A stretch of DNA of 64,000 nt from NCBI GenBank assembly GCA_022009795.1, contig CP091724.1, positions 967,501 through 1,031,500 of the forward strand. Reading direction: 5' to 3'. Origin of the DNA: Anaerotruncus sp. GTDB taxonomy: Bacteria; Bacillota; Clostridia; Oscillospirales; Acutalibacteraceae. A program made the translations under genes and the position numbers. This document shows positions 39,342 to 49,564 of this stretch, in pieces. Positions within the stretch are counted from its first letter, which is position 1. Every line of letters begins with the position of its first letter. Below the pieces are notes generated by a model. That model worked only from the letters and a program-made list of their open reading frames with translations, made no database searches and was not told the DNA's origin.

Positions 39342-40017
39342 TTAATCACCAAGCTTATAACCGACATGGCGAATGGTTTCTATAAGCGAACCGCTTTCGC
39401 CGAGTTTTTTTGCGAAGGGTAAGAATATGGCTGTCCACCGTGCGGGTTTCGCTTTCGCTGTCATATCCCCAAATTTTATTGAGCAACTGCTCTCTTGTTA
39501 CGGCAATGCCCTTATTACGCAAAAGATATTTTAAAATTTCATATTCCTTAAAGGTGAGCTCCACCTCGTTGCCGTTTGAATAAACCTTGTGCTTTTTATC
39601 GTCAACAGTGATCGTTTTATAGGTGTAATCACGGCGTTCGTCACTTTCATAAACACGGCGAAGCACCGCCTTAACGCGCGAAATAAAAATCATAACGGAA
39701 AACGGCTTTGTGATATAATCATCCGCGCCGCCGTCAAGCCCTTTAATAGCATCTATTTCCGAATCCTTTGCCGTTACCATAACAATCGGAATACGCTTGA
39801 ATTCCGAGTTTGCGCGCAGCTTTTTGGTGATAGAAACACCGTCCTCGCCGGGCAGCATAACATCGATTATTATAAGATCGGGCTTTTGTGTATCAAGCGC
39901 GTTGTAAAAGCTTTTAGGCTCTTCAAATCCCTTAACCTCAAATCCGCTTCCCTGAAGCGCATATGCTTCAAGCTCGCGAACGCTGTTATCATCCTCAAGA
40001 ATATAAATAAGCGGCAT
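39342..40017 (-). CDS. PhoB-like response regulator (OmpR family; C-terminal frameshift)
   Basis: Receiver domain with acidic pocket LEDD, phosphoacceptor Asp in DLIIIDVMLPGEDG, the Thr in VMVTAKDS and Lys in DYITKPFS; the C-terminal winged helix has ELTFKEYEILKYLLRNKG and TRTVDSHILTLRKK. A break near 39,405 shifts the last residues, ending at a TAA adjacent to the kinase start. The start at 40017 is set by GGAGG 7 bases upstream. About 225 residues. Transcribed with the kinase and probably with the upstream transporter gene. Confidence 0.93.
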
Positions 40018-40046
40018 ATAAAAACCTCCGTTCAAGCGCCCGCAGT

Positions 40047-41797
40047 TTAGCTGAGCGAATATTTTTTAAGATAATTGTCAACTTCCTCAACGAAATTCTT
40101 ATCGGAGGTTTTAAGCTCTCTTGTGTATTCGTGCACATTGTAATCGCCCGCCTCAAGCTCAATCATGGAAACTGCAAGGCTAGCGCAGTGATCCGCCATA
40201 CGCTCAAAAGCGTTTATCATATCAAGATAAAGGAAGCCCTGATCAACTGAGCATTTGCCCTCTTCGATTCTTTTAAGGTGCCTGTTTTTAAGCTCTTTTT
40301 TAAGTTTATCGATAACGGCCTCAAGCGGCTCAACCTTGTGCGCTTTTTCAAGATCGCCGTTTTTAAACGCCTCCATGGTGAGGCTGATTATTTTGGTGGT
40401 GGCGGCAATCATAACGGAAAGATCATATTTTGCCCTTTCGGAAAATACTATATTACTTTTGATAACATTCTTTTTAATTTTAAGAACATCTTCGCAGTAA
40501 TCGCCGATTTTTTCCAAATCCTCAATCGCATGGTGAAGCAGGAAAACCGTTTTACTGTCTTCATCCGTTAAATTCATTGCGCTGATTTTTAACCAGATAT
40601 GCATCAAGCACTTCTTCATATCTGTCTATCTTCGTTTCGTTTTCTTTAATGCCCGCAGCTTTTTCTTCGGAATAGTTTTTAACAAGCGAGAAAACGGTTG
40701 AAACCGAATTTTGAACAAGATCTGCCATTGTGTCGGTCAATTCTCTGCTCTTTTCAACGGCATATGAGGGGTTGATGAGGAAGCGATCATCAAGCAGCGG
40801 CGCCTCTGCCGTGTGTTTATCGCTTGTTTTAACCGTTTTGCAGGCAAGGAATTCAAGCTGCTTTGTAAACGGAAGCAGGGCGGCGGTTGAAAGCACATTA
40901 AACACGGAGTGAATCATAGCTATTTGCGCCGCACCGACGCTTTCATTAAGAAAGCCAAACTTAAATATAGCATTGCCGCCGTAGAACAAAATCACGGCAA
41001 GAAGCACGCCGATAACATTGAAATAAAGATGCACAAAGGCTGTGCGCTTTGCATTTTTGCTGGTGCCGATTGAGGAGATAAGCGCGGTTACACAGGTGCC
41101 GATATTTTTGGCCCAAAATAATCGGGAATGCCGTGGCAAAGGTTACGGAGCCGCTGAGCGCGAGTGCTTGCAAAATGCCGACGGAGGCCGAGGAGGACTG
41201 AATAACCGCCGTTAAAATCATGCCAACAAGAATACCAAGCAAAGGATTGCTGAACTTTGTGAAAATCGAGGTAAACTTTTCGCTTTCCGCAAGGCCGGAC
41301 ATTGAATTGCTCATAAATTCCATGCCCATCATAAGAATACCGAAGCCCGCAAGTATGCCGCCGATATTATTGCGCTTTTCTTTTTTTGAAAACATCAAAA
41401 GAAACACACCTATAACCGCAAGCACGGGCGCAAAAGAAGACGGCTTTAAAAGATTCATAATTAAACTGTCGCCGCTTATTCCCGTAAGTGAAAGAACCCA
41501 AGCCGTGGCGGTTGTGCCCACATTGGCACCCATAATAACGCCGATGGCCCTTGAAAGCTCCATAATTCCGGAGTTTACAAAGCCTACAGCCATAACCGTT
41601 ACCGCCGATGAGGACTGAATGATCGCCGTTACGGCACAGCCGAGCAAAACGCCCTTATATGTTTTATCCGTCATTTTTTCAAGGATGCGCTCCAGCTTAC
41701 CGCCGGAAAGCTTTTCGAGCCTGTTGCCCATTAAATTCATGCCGTAAAGAAAGAGCGCAAGCCCGCCCAGCATGGAAAAGAACGAAAATATATCCAT
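40047..41797 (-). CDS. Na/Pi cotransporter fused to PhoU domain (NptA/YjbB type; frameshifted)
   Basis: N-terminal ~320 residues form two inverted Na/Pi cotransporter halves with the repeated QSSSA motif (TAIIQSSSAVTVMAV and TAVIQSSSASVGIL) and GANVGTT/QNIGTCVT; the C-terminal ~220 residues form a PhoU-like helical domain (IEDLEKIGDYCEDV and AFERMADHCASLAV). About 580 residues. Frames break near 41,120 and 40,600. It sits 30 bases upstream of a PhoB/PhoR-like pair on the same strand, so phosphate import or export with PhoU-type control is likely. Confidence 0.92.
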
Positions 41798-41953
41798 ATT
41801 AAACCTCTTTATAAATTATTTCTGACACAAACCAAACAATATATACTGTAATTTCTTTATATATTTTTAGTATATCATCTGTTCAAAACCTTATCAACAC
41901 TTAATCAAATGCAAATTCAAATTGTGTCAAATCTATGTAAAAATCGGTTTGAT

Positions 41954-41982
41954 TTGACAAAGTTTGTGCAATGTGCTATACT
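41954..41982 (+). promoter_or_regulatory. Strong promoter of a short transcript upstream of the ABC pair
   Basis: TTGACA (41954-41959), 17-base spacer, TATACT (41977-41982). Confidence 0.82.
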
Positions 41983-42042
41983 ACAAAAAAATTCATTAAA
42001 CGAATATATGCAAATAATCACGAAAAAGGAGGCGAACACATA

Positions 42043-42160
42043 ATGAGAAAAACACAGATACATCGCAACTTATATGCCATATTATTACGGCAAAAGCACA
42101 ACTTTATATAATTATTTCAAAAAATCATCCTGTGTTCGCACGCATGCCGCATATAAATAA
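42043..42160 (+). CDS. Small peptide ORF upstream of ABC exporters (22 aa, or ~39 aa if one indel is corrected)
   Basis: An AAAGGAGG site 10 bases upstream marks ATG 42043. As written the frame gives 22 residues (MRKTQIHRNLYAILLRQ...) ending at 42111. A one-base correction near 42,073 would join a second open frame, MPYYYGKSTTLYNYFKK..., that runs to TAA at 42160 and ends CVRTHAAYK. The promoter at 41954-41982 and terminator at 42208-42240 bracket it as a discrete ~250-base transcript. The product is basic and Tyr-rich, with one Cys and no signal peptide. It may be an exported peptide precursor, a leader peptide controlling the exporters, or a spurious ORF inside an RNA. Confidence 0.45.
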
Positions 42161-42207
42161 GCTTTCCAATCCCCCGGGCAGCTTATAATATATTGCCATT
42201 GCTTTTT

Positions 42208-42240
42208 GCGCCGCCGGCTTGATTGCCGGCGGCTTTTTTT
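42208..42240 (+). terminator. Terminator of the short transcript before the ABC genes
   Basis: Perfect 9-bp stem GCCGCCGGC/GCCGGCGGC, 6-base loop, seven T. It lies between the 41.95 kb promoter and the ABC operon, so it may also work as an attenuator. Confidence 0.88.
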
Positions 42241-42308
42241 ATGCAAAAACGGCAATGCAAAAAAAGAATGTGCCGAAAGAATCTTACTTAAGATAATTTT
42301 CACTTGTA

Positions 42309-42332
42309 AGCAGGTGAAAACGCACCTGCTTT
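42309..42332 (+). other. Hairpin just upstream of the first ABC gene
   Basis: AAGCAGGTG/CACCTGCTT with a 6-base loop and no T run. It lies 28 bases before the start and could affect ribosome access or RNA stability. Confidence 0.5.
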
Positions 42333-42359
42333 CCGACACTTGATTAAGGAGGTTGAAAA

Positions 42360-44192
42360 ATGGGCTGGATACAAGTTCACGAAAACACAAAAGTGCCCAT
42401 ACTGAAAAACATCGCCTATGCGCTGAAAATACTTTTTAAATGCAGCAAAACCTTTATGCTGTGGCAGGTTATCGCAATGGTATCCTCCATGCTTTTCACA
42501 AACTTTTTGCAAAGCGTGCTGTTTTTAAAAGCGCTGCTTTCCGTTATTGAGGGAGGATACGATTTTGCATATTACGCAAAAACCGTGCTTGCCTTTGCCG
42601 GAGTTTCGCTTTTAAGCGAAGTTATAATGTGCGTAAGCGATTACAAGGGCCTTGTTATTCAAAAAGATATTTTCAAGGCCATGAACAATATGATTTTCAA
42701 AAAAGCATCCGAGGCAGACATAAGCTGCTATGAAAACCCGGAATTTTACGACAAATATCAAAGAGCCACCGAAATACTCACAAGCGGTTATTTCATAGCC
42801 TTCAGCTACAGCTTTGCAAATGTGGTTGCGGGAATAATATCATTTTTTTCTCCGTCATCGGGCTTGTGGCGGCGATAGACGCTTCTTATTTGATTTTTTT
42901 CTTCTTCCGTTGCTGTTTGTTTTTTTGCGGTTGAGCTTATCAAAAAGCAAAACGATTTATAAGCGCGATTTGGAAATGACAACGAACAACCGAATAAAAA
43001 GCATATGCGCAAAGAACCTTATTTTTTTAAAGGATTATGCAAAAGATATCCGCACATCAAACATTTTTTTCCGTTATCATAAAAAGATTTGACCGCGCCG
43101 TTTCGGATAACATTGCAATCTTAAAAAGATACGGCACAAAGCTGTTTTTATACAGCATGCTAAGCTCGCTTTTGGGCGAATTCATTCCGATAATAGGAAC
43201 ATACGCTTATGCGGGATATCAATTTTCGGTAACAAGAAATTTGCAGATTTCGGGCTTTTCCGTTGTGCTGTCCTCAATAAATTCCGTGCGCGAAGCGGCA
43301 AACAGAATCGCAAACGGCTTTTCGGAATTATCCGCCGCGGCACTTTATTTTCAAAATCTGCACGATTTTTTCGATTGCGAAACGGAAATCAAATCCGGCA
43401 GCAAAAAGGCGGGTGAATTTGAAAGCCTCGAATTTAAAAAAATGTTTGCTTCAAATATCCCGCGGCAAAAGAAATACTCCCTGCAAAATCTAAGCTTTAA
43501 AATCACCAAGGGCGAAACCGTTGCCGTGGTGGGCATAAACGGCGCGGGCAAAACCACGCTTGTGAAGCTGATGCTTCGCTTTTACGACCCAAACGACGGC
43601 GAAATACTTTATAACGGCGTAAATCTAAAAGAATATGAGCTTGAAAGCCTGCGCGGAAAATTTGCAACGGTTTTTCAGGACTATAAAAACTTTGCTTTAT
43701 CGGTAAACGAAAACATCATATGCCGCGAATGCTTGCCCGAGGATGAAATCCTTGCCGAAGAGGCATTAAAGCGAAGCGGTGCATACGGCAAAGTAAGCAC
43801 CCTGCCGCAAGGCGCAAACACTGTTTTTGACCCGTGAGTTTGACGAAAACGGCGCAGGCCTTTCGGGCGGCGAAGCGCAAAAAACTGCTGTGGCACGAAT
43901 GTTTGCACGCGATTTCGACATTGCCGTGCTTGACGAGCCCTCCTCAGCGCTTGACCCGATTGCGGAATACAAAATGTATCAAAACCTGATTGAGGCCACG
44001 AAAAAAACAAAACGGTTATTTATATTTCGCACAGACTTTCAAGTGCGGTGCTTTCCGACAAAATCATAGTTATGGAAAACGGCACCGTTGCCGAAAGCGG
44101 CACCCATGCCGAGCTTACGGCGGCGGGCGGAGAATACGCAAAAAAATGTTTGCTCTGCAAGCGTCAAGCTACAAAAAAAGGAGGCGGAATAA
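42360..44192 (+). CDS. ABC exporter half-transporter 1 (several frameshifts)
   Basis: Type IV exporter with an N-terminal membrane domain (helices from FMLWQVIAMVSSMLFTNFL onward, about residues 35-300) and a C-terminal ATPase: Walker A VVGINGAGKTTLVKL, Q-loop FQDY, signature LSGGEAQKTAVAR, Walker B FDIAVLDEPSSALDP. About 610 residues. Frames break near 42,850-42,900, 43,060, 43,440, 43,830 and 44,010. The signature carries EAQ in place of the usual GQ(R/Q), as in the second gene. With TAATG coupling to the next gene the two probably form a heterodimer. The substrate is unknown; a peptide or drug is plausible. Confidence 0.87.
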
Positions 44193-45992
44193 TGGAAAAA
44201 AAGCAAAATCAAGCTTATCAACGGGCGCAAACATATTTTTATTTTTATAAAACTGCTTTTTTTAAAATATCGCCGCTGCTTGTTATCGGCGATGCGCTTT
44301 CGGGCATATTCACCGCCCTGCCCACAAGGCTGATTGCCGTTATAGGTGCTAAATATGTGGCCGACACCGTTGAAAGCGGCAGCAATGCGCGCCAAATTCT
44401 TTATGCAGTTATTGCAATTGCGGCAATTTTGATTGCAAGCACAACGGCGACCTGCCTTTTTCGTGAGTTTTATTGGAACATTGCGCGCGAAAAGGCAAAC
44501 GCGGGCTTAAGCAAAAATATTTTTACGACAAAGCAAAATCACTTGACCTTGCTTCATACGACGACCCATATTTTTACAACAATTTCATTCTCGCCATTGA
44601 ATCCTCAACGGGCAATTTAAATCAAATTTTAACGCTTATCCGCCGCTACATCGGCGAGGTTGTTTCGTTTATAACGATATGCGGAATTATTTTGGCGCTT
44701 GACCCGATTTGCATGCTGATAATTCTTGCCACGGTTATAATTTTTACGCCGCTGAGCAAAAAAATCGGTAATTTGCAGGCGGAACGCCAAATCGAAAACA
44801 ACAAAAAAAGCACAGAAAAAGCGGATTATTTTGCAAGGATATTCTATTTGCAGGATTATGCCAAAGAGGTGCGCATGAACGGAATTAGGCCGTTGCTTAT
44901 CAAAAAGATACAACGAGGCGGCGGACGAGGTTATCGAAAACCAGCGCAAATATGTGGGCAAAATCGATTTCATCTATTTCTTTCAGGAAAGCGGCGTGCA
45001 GATTTTAGGATTTATGGTTGTGCTTCCGCTCTACCTCGGCTACGGCGTGCTGAAGGCAAAAACACTTTCGGCAGGCGATTTCATTGCCGCCTTTAACGGC
45101 GCGTGGAGCATTGCGGCGTCCTTTTCGTTTTTAACAGTTTACATAGCTCGCGAATTTTCTCAGCAAACAAAAATGATTGGTAAATTCCGTGAATTTCTTT
45201 CCAAAGAGAGCATAATTAAAGACGGATCCAACGAAGCCGAGTGCGGCGAGCCGCAGAAAATTGAGCTGAAAAATGTTTCCTTTTCATATCCGGGCACATC
45301 AAATCCGGTGCTGAAAAACATAAATTTAACTATTGAGCCATACCAAAAAATTGCGCTTGTGGGCTACAACGGCGCCGGCAAAACAACGCTTACAAATTTA
45401 CTGCTCAGGCTTTATGAAGTGAGCGGCGGCGAAATTTTAATCGGCGGAAAAAACATTAAGAACGAATCGCTTGAATCCCATCGCAGCAGATTTGCGGCAG
45501 TGTTTCAGGACTTTTCAGCTTTTTGCGGCAACGCTCGGAGAAAATGTGGCTCTTTCAAGCGAAATTGATGAGCCGGATGCCGTTAAAGCGCTTGAAAACG
45601 CCGGCTTTTCCAAGAAGCTTCAAAACGGAATAAACACTCCCCTGCTGCGCGAATTCGACGAAAACGGAATCATGCTTTCGGGCGGCGAGGCGCAAAAGGC
45701 AGCGATTGCAAGAGCTTTTTACAAGCATTGCCCCTATGTTATTATGGACGAGCCCTCTGCAAATTTAGACCCGATTGCGGAATACAAATTAAACCTTGCA
45801 ATGCAAAAGGCAGCAAAAAACAAAACCGTTATTTTCATTTCTCACAGGCTTTCCACCACGGTGGGAGCGGATAAAATTTATGTGATGGAAAACGGCGAAA
45901 TTGCCGAAAGCGGCACCCATGCCGAGCTGATGGCGGCGGGCGGCAAATACGCTTATATGTTTAATTTGCAGACAAAGAAATACAGAGCATAA
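44192..45992 (+). CDS. ABC exporter half-transporter 2 (several frameshifts)
   Basis: Same organisation as its partner: membrane domain (PLLVIGDALSGIFTALPTRLI, YAVIAIAAILIASTTATCLF, ITICGIILALDPICMLIILA) and ATPase with Walker A LVGYNGAGKTTLTNL, signature LSGGEAQKAAIARAF, Walker B YVIMDEPSANLDP and H-loop FISHRLSTTVG. About 600 residues. Frames break near 44,525, 44,905 and 45,525. The start ATG 44192 overlaps the upstream TAA and has a GGAGG site. Both nucleotide-binding sites look catalytically complete. Followed by a long hairpin. Confidence 0.9.
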
Positions 45993-45997
45993 ATTAT

Positions 45998-46085
45998 AAA
46001 GCACATTCGGCAGATAAAATGCGCTCCTTTGCGTAGTTCACGCTCCGCAAGAAATGCGTATCTGCCGACTGTGCTTTTTATTATT
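45998..46085 (+). terminator. Long hairpin terminator behind the ABC pair
   Basis: AAAGCACA-TTCGGCAGATA pairs with TATCTGCCGA-CTGTGCTTT around an internal hairpin, followed by TTTTATTATT. Its right arm resembles the terminator at 33995-34047. Confidence 0.7.
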
Positions 46086-46261
46086 ATGATGAATAAAATC
46101 ATAATTCGAGCCTTCGAGCCTGCAAAATTGTATAAAATAAACACACTCAAAGCGCTTATTTTAATAAATTATAAATATTTACAAATGCCGCCGCTTGGTG
46201 TTAAAATTATATAAGATAAACATTATAGCATAATATATTGACAATATTCAGGCGGAAAGTT

Positions 46262-47015
46262 ATGAGAAAACGAAAACAAAAGCAAATGTCCGAATCTCTG
46301 CTTTTGGGAGCGATTTTGGCGACTGTGGGCGGATTTTTGGACGCACACACATATATTTGCCGCGGCAAAGCTTTTGCCAATGCCGAAACCGGCAACATCG
46401 TTTTGATGGGCGCAAAGCTTGCCGAGGGCGATTTTAAGGACGCATTTTTTTACCTTATCCCGATAACGGCATTTGCCTGCGGCGTTTTTTGCGCCGAGGG
46501 GATTAAAAAGCTTTTTAAGCAAAATAATTACATCCACTGGCGGCAAATAACCGTGGCGGCGGAAATAATCGTTTTGGTGTTTATATCCTTTGTTGAACCC
46601 ACAAGAATGCACAACATATTCACAAACGCCTTGGTGGCATTTGTGTGCTCGCTTCAGGTGCAAAGCTTCAGACAAATCAGCGGCGTGCCGCTTACCACCA
46701 CAATGTGCACGGGCAATCTGCGCAGCGGCACGGAGCATCTTTTTAACGCCGTAACCACAAAAAACAAAACCGTTTTGAAAACGGCATTTAAATATTATTC
46801 CATAATTTTTCTTCTTCGTTTTAGGTGCTGCAATCGGCGCAGTGCTTTCGAGCGCAATCGGCAGATATTCAACACTGATTGCGGCAGGCGGGCTGCTTGC
46901 GGCATTTCTTTTTAATGTTTGTAAACAAAGAAGCGGAGAAGCGCGAAGAAATTTTTTTGAACGCGCCGAGGAAGAAAGAGAAGAAGCGGAAATAAAAGCT
47001 GCCGAAAAGCTTTAA
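46262..47015 (+). CDS. YoaK/DUF1275 family membrane protein (frameshifted C-terminus)
   Basis: DUF1275 proteins are six-helix membrane proteins of unknown function. Seen here: LLGAILATVGGFLDAHTYI, ANAETGNIVLMG (a hallmark motif), VCSLQVQSFRQISGVPLTTTMCTGNLRSG and, in a shifted frame after ~46,805, FFVLGAAIGAVLSS and LIAAGGLLAAFLFNVC with a charged tail. About 250 residues. The start at 46262 follows GGCGGAAAG. The MATE pump starts 17 bases later, so they may be cotranscribed. Confidence 0.88.
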
Positions 47016-47031
47016 TTTCGGAGATGACAGA

Positions 47032-48474
47032 ATGCAATCGGATAATGCAAAAAAATTTTAAGCGCGGCCGAAAAGCAATACACAAAAATGACGCAAACGC
47101 CGATAAAAAAAGCTTGTTGCATCACTTGCCGTGCCAACGGTTATCAGCATGCTGATAACAACGATTTATAACGCAACGGACACTTATTTCGTTTCAAAAA
47201 AATCAACATTTCGGCAAGCGGCGCAACGGGCGTTGTTTTTCAGCCTGATGGCGATTTTGCAGGCTTTCGGCTTTATGTTCGGCCACGGCTCCGGCAGCTG
47301 CATAAGCAGAAATCTGGGCGCGCAAAACATTGAAAAGGCACGGCGATATTCCTCAACAGGGTTGTTTTTAGCACTGCTTACGGGTGCGTTAATCGGAATT
47401 TTGGGCATAATTTTCTTAGCCCCTTTTATGCGCCTTTTGGGCAGCACTGCCACGATTTTACCCTATTCAAAGGCATACGGAATTTTTATTTTGGCGGCAG
47501 GCCCGGCAATGACCGGAAGCTGCGTTGCAAACAATATATTAAGATACGAGGGCAAGGCCTCGCTTGCCATGGTGGGGCTTACAGCAGGCGGCGTGCTCAA
47601 CATAATTCTTGACCCGATTTTTGATTTTCGGCGCAAAAAAATGGGAATTGCAGGCGCGGGACTTTCAACCGCAATTTCGCAATATATTTCCTTTGCTATA
47701 TTGATGATTATGTATTATAAGGGCGATGCGCAAAGCAAGCCCCATATTAAATACATCACCTTAAAGCCGCGATTTGTGGCAACGATTATAACAACGGGTC
47801 TGCCGAGCCTTGCAAGGCAGGGGCTGAACAGCGTTTCAAACATGGTGCTGAATATTGAGGCTGCTCTTTACGGCGATGCCTGCATTGCCGCCATGAGCAT
47901 AGTTGCAAAATGTGCTAATTTAATTTTCAGCGTTTGCGTGGGAATCGGGCAGGGCTTTCAGCCCGTGTCTGCCTTTAATTACGGCGCAAAAAAATATTCC
48001 AGAGTTAAATCCGGAGTAAAATTCACCTGGGGCTTTTCCACGGGAGTGCTTGCCGCCCTTGCGGCCGCATGCTTTGCCTTTGCGCCGCAGATAATCACCG
48101 TTTTTCGCCACGAAAGCGAAGTGGTGGAAATCGGCGGCAAAACATTGAGACTGCTTTGCATTGCGCTGCTGTTTTTGCCAACGGTTATGGTAGCGAACAT
48201 GACCTTCCAAAGCATAGGCCAAAGCGGAAAAGCATTTTTCCTTGCATGCTCGCAAAACGGGCTTTTCTTTATTCCGCTTGCAATAATTTTGCCGAAAATT
48301 TGCGGCATAACCGGGCTTGAGCTTGCCCAGCCGATCGGCTATATCTTGGCCGCCGCGGTTTCCGTGCCTTTTCTGCTGAGGTTTATAAAAACGCTCACAA
48401 GCTATGCAGCAAATCAAAACAGTAATGTTTCAAACAAGCAGACGAAAAAAACGGGCAGCAACCGTTTGATTTAA
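47032..48474 (+). CDS. MATE-family efflux transporter (frameshifted N-terminus)
   Basis: Na+- or H+-driven multidrug export. After correcting breaks near 47,057, 47,110, 47,205 and 47,630 the protein is ~480 residues with about 12 helices. Typical MATE features are PTVISMLITTIYNATDTYFV, GFGHGSGSCISRNLGAQ-like segment in helix 2, LDPIF after helix 5 and GIGQGFQPVSAFNYGAK in the second half. The start at 47032 (MQSDNAKK) follows CGGAGATG. Substrate not predictable. Confidence 0.92.
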
Positions 48475-48498
48475 CTCAATCCGATTAAAAAAATACAA

Positions 48499-48566
48499 AA
48501 AAATCCCGCTCAAAGGGGGCATTCTTCTTTACGAAGTGCGCCCCTTGTGAACGGGATTTTATTATA
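48499..48566. terminator. Long hairpin terminator between converging genes
   Basis: AAATCCCG/CGGGATTT outer arms and GGGGGC/GCGCCCC inner arms, with T-rich tails on both strands. Confidence 0.75.
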
Positions 48567-48573
48567 TTCAGAA

Positions 48574-49263
48574 TTATGAATTGTTTGAAGCTGTGGGCAT
48601 ATAAGGAATAATGGCGTTTGCAAGATTGGATATCGGCATTGTTTGCACAACCACCTTGCCCGGGCCGGTTACAACCGTGTTAAACAAGCCTTCACCGCCG
48701 AACAGCACATTTTTAACACCCTTAACGGTTTGCACATCAAGCGAGCATGTGCCGCTCATCATAACAACATGGCCGGTATCGAGCACAAGCTGCTCGCCCG
48801 CAAGCAAATTATATTCAATCGGTGAGCCGTCTATCTCAATAAAAAGCAAACCTTGGCCGCTGAATTTTTGCATAATAAAGCCCTCTCCGCCAAACAGGCC
48901 TGCGGAAAGCTTTTTCCTGAAGAATACTTCCATATTAACTCCGGGTGTGGAAGCCAAAAATGCGCTTTTCTGGCATATGATTTCCTCGCCGGGATGAACT
49001 TCAATCGCCTTTATATCGCCGGGAAAGCATGAAGCAAACGCAATCATGCCGTTTCCGCCTTGGCAGGTGTAGCGATTTTGAAACATTTTATCATTGGTGA
49101 AAATTCTGCCGATTGCCTTGCCAAGCCCACCGTTTGTGGTGGTTTCCATAACCATATTCGGGCTCATCCAAGACATACCGCCGCCTTCTGTTATCATCTG
49201 CTCGCCTGCTTCAAGATAACAAATTGCAGCCGGGAACGGCACACCTTTAATTTCATAACGCAT
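48574..49263 (-). CDS. TIGR00266/AIM24-family protein
   Basis: AIM24-fold (TIGR00266) protein of unknown function, ~229 residues and unbroken. Marks are MRYEIKGVPFPAAICYLEAGEQM, EGGGMSWMSPNM, the long Gly-rich GGEGFIMQKFSGQGLLFIE and LLAGEQLVLDTGHVV segments. No signal peptide or helix, so cytoplasmic. The start at 49263 follows GAAAGG. It is transcribed alone, ending at the bidirectional hairpin. Confidence 0.93.
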   Translation of the reverse strand: MRYEIKGVPFPAAICYLEAGEQMITEGGGMSWMSPNMVMETTTNGGLGKAIGRIFTNDKMFQNRYTCQGGNGMIAFASCFPGDIKAIEVHPGEEIICQKSAFLASTPGVNMEVFFRKKLSAGLFGGEGFIMQKFSGQGLLFIEIDGSPIEYNLLAGEQLVLDTGHVVMMSGTCSLDVQTVKGVKNVLFGGEGLFNTVVTGPGKVVVQTMPISNLANAIIPYMPTASNNS

Positions 49264-49564
49264 AATATTACCAAACCTTTCGTTACAATTTATACAATTT
49301 ATATTATGTGTATAACTCATTTTACAACATTTTTGATACAGATTGCAATAAAAAGCATATGCTTTTTTTGCGGCGATTTTATGCAGTATTACTGTAATTA
49401 CGATGCTTTTTATAATTTACAATAATAAACCCTCAAATGTTCAAATTTTTCCGCTTTTGAGCCTGAATCCACCCGGAATTTTGCCGATAGATACACAAAA
49501 AAAGCGGCGCACCGGTTTGCCCGGAACGCCGCTTTGACAATACAAATTACATTTTTTTGAGCCC
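49264..49564. other. Intergenic region without a supported gene
   Basis: About 300 bases between the AIM24-like start and the ddl stop. It holds the ddl terminator (49498-49537) and an AT-rich stretch that must contain the AIM24-like promoter; I see no further gene. Confidence 0.6.
49498..49537 (-). terminator. Terminator of the hydrolase-murF-ddl operon
   Basis: AAAGCGGCG/CGCCGCTTT arms with an inner CCGG/CCGG pair and a T run on the minus strand. Confidence 0.85.

Noticed and set aside
46223..46738. 171-codon minus-strand ORF opposite the YoaK-like gene
   Set aside because: Fully overlaps a supported gene on the other strand and has low-complexity composition typical of a shadow frame.
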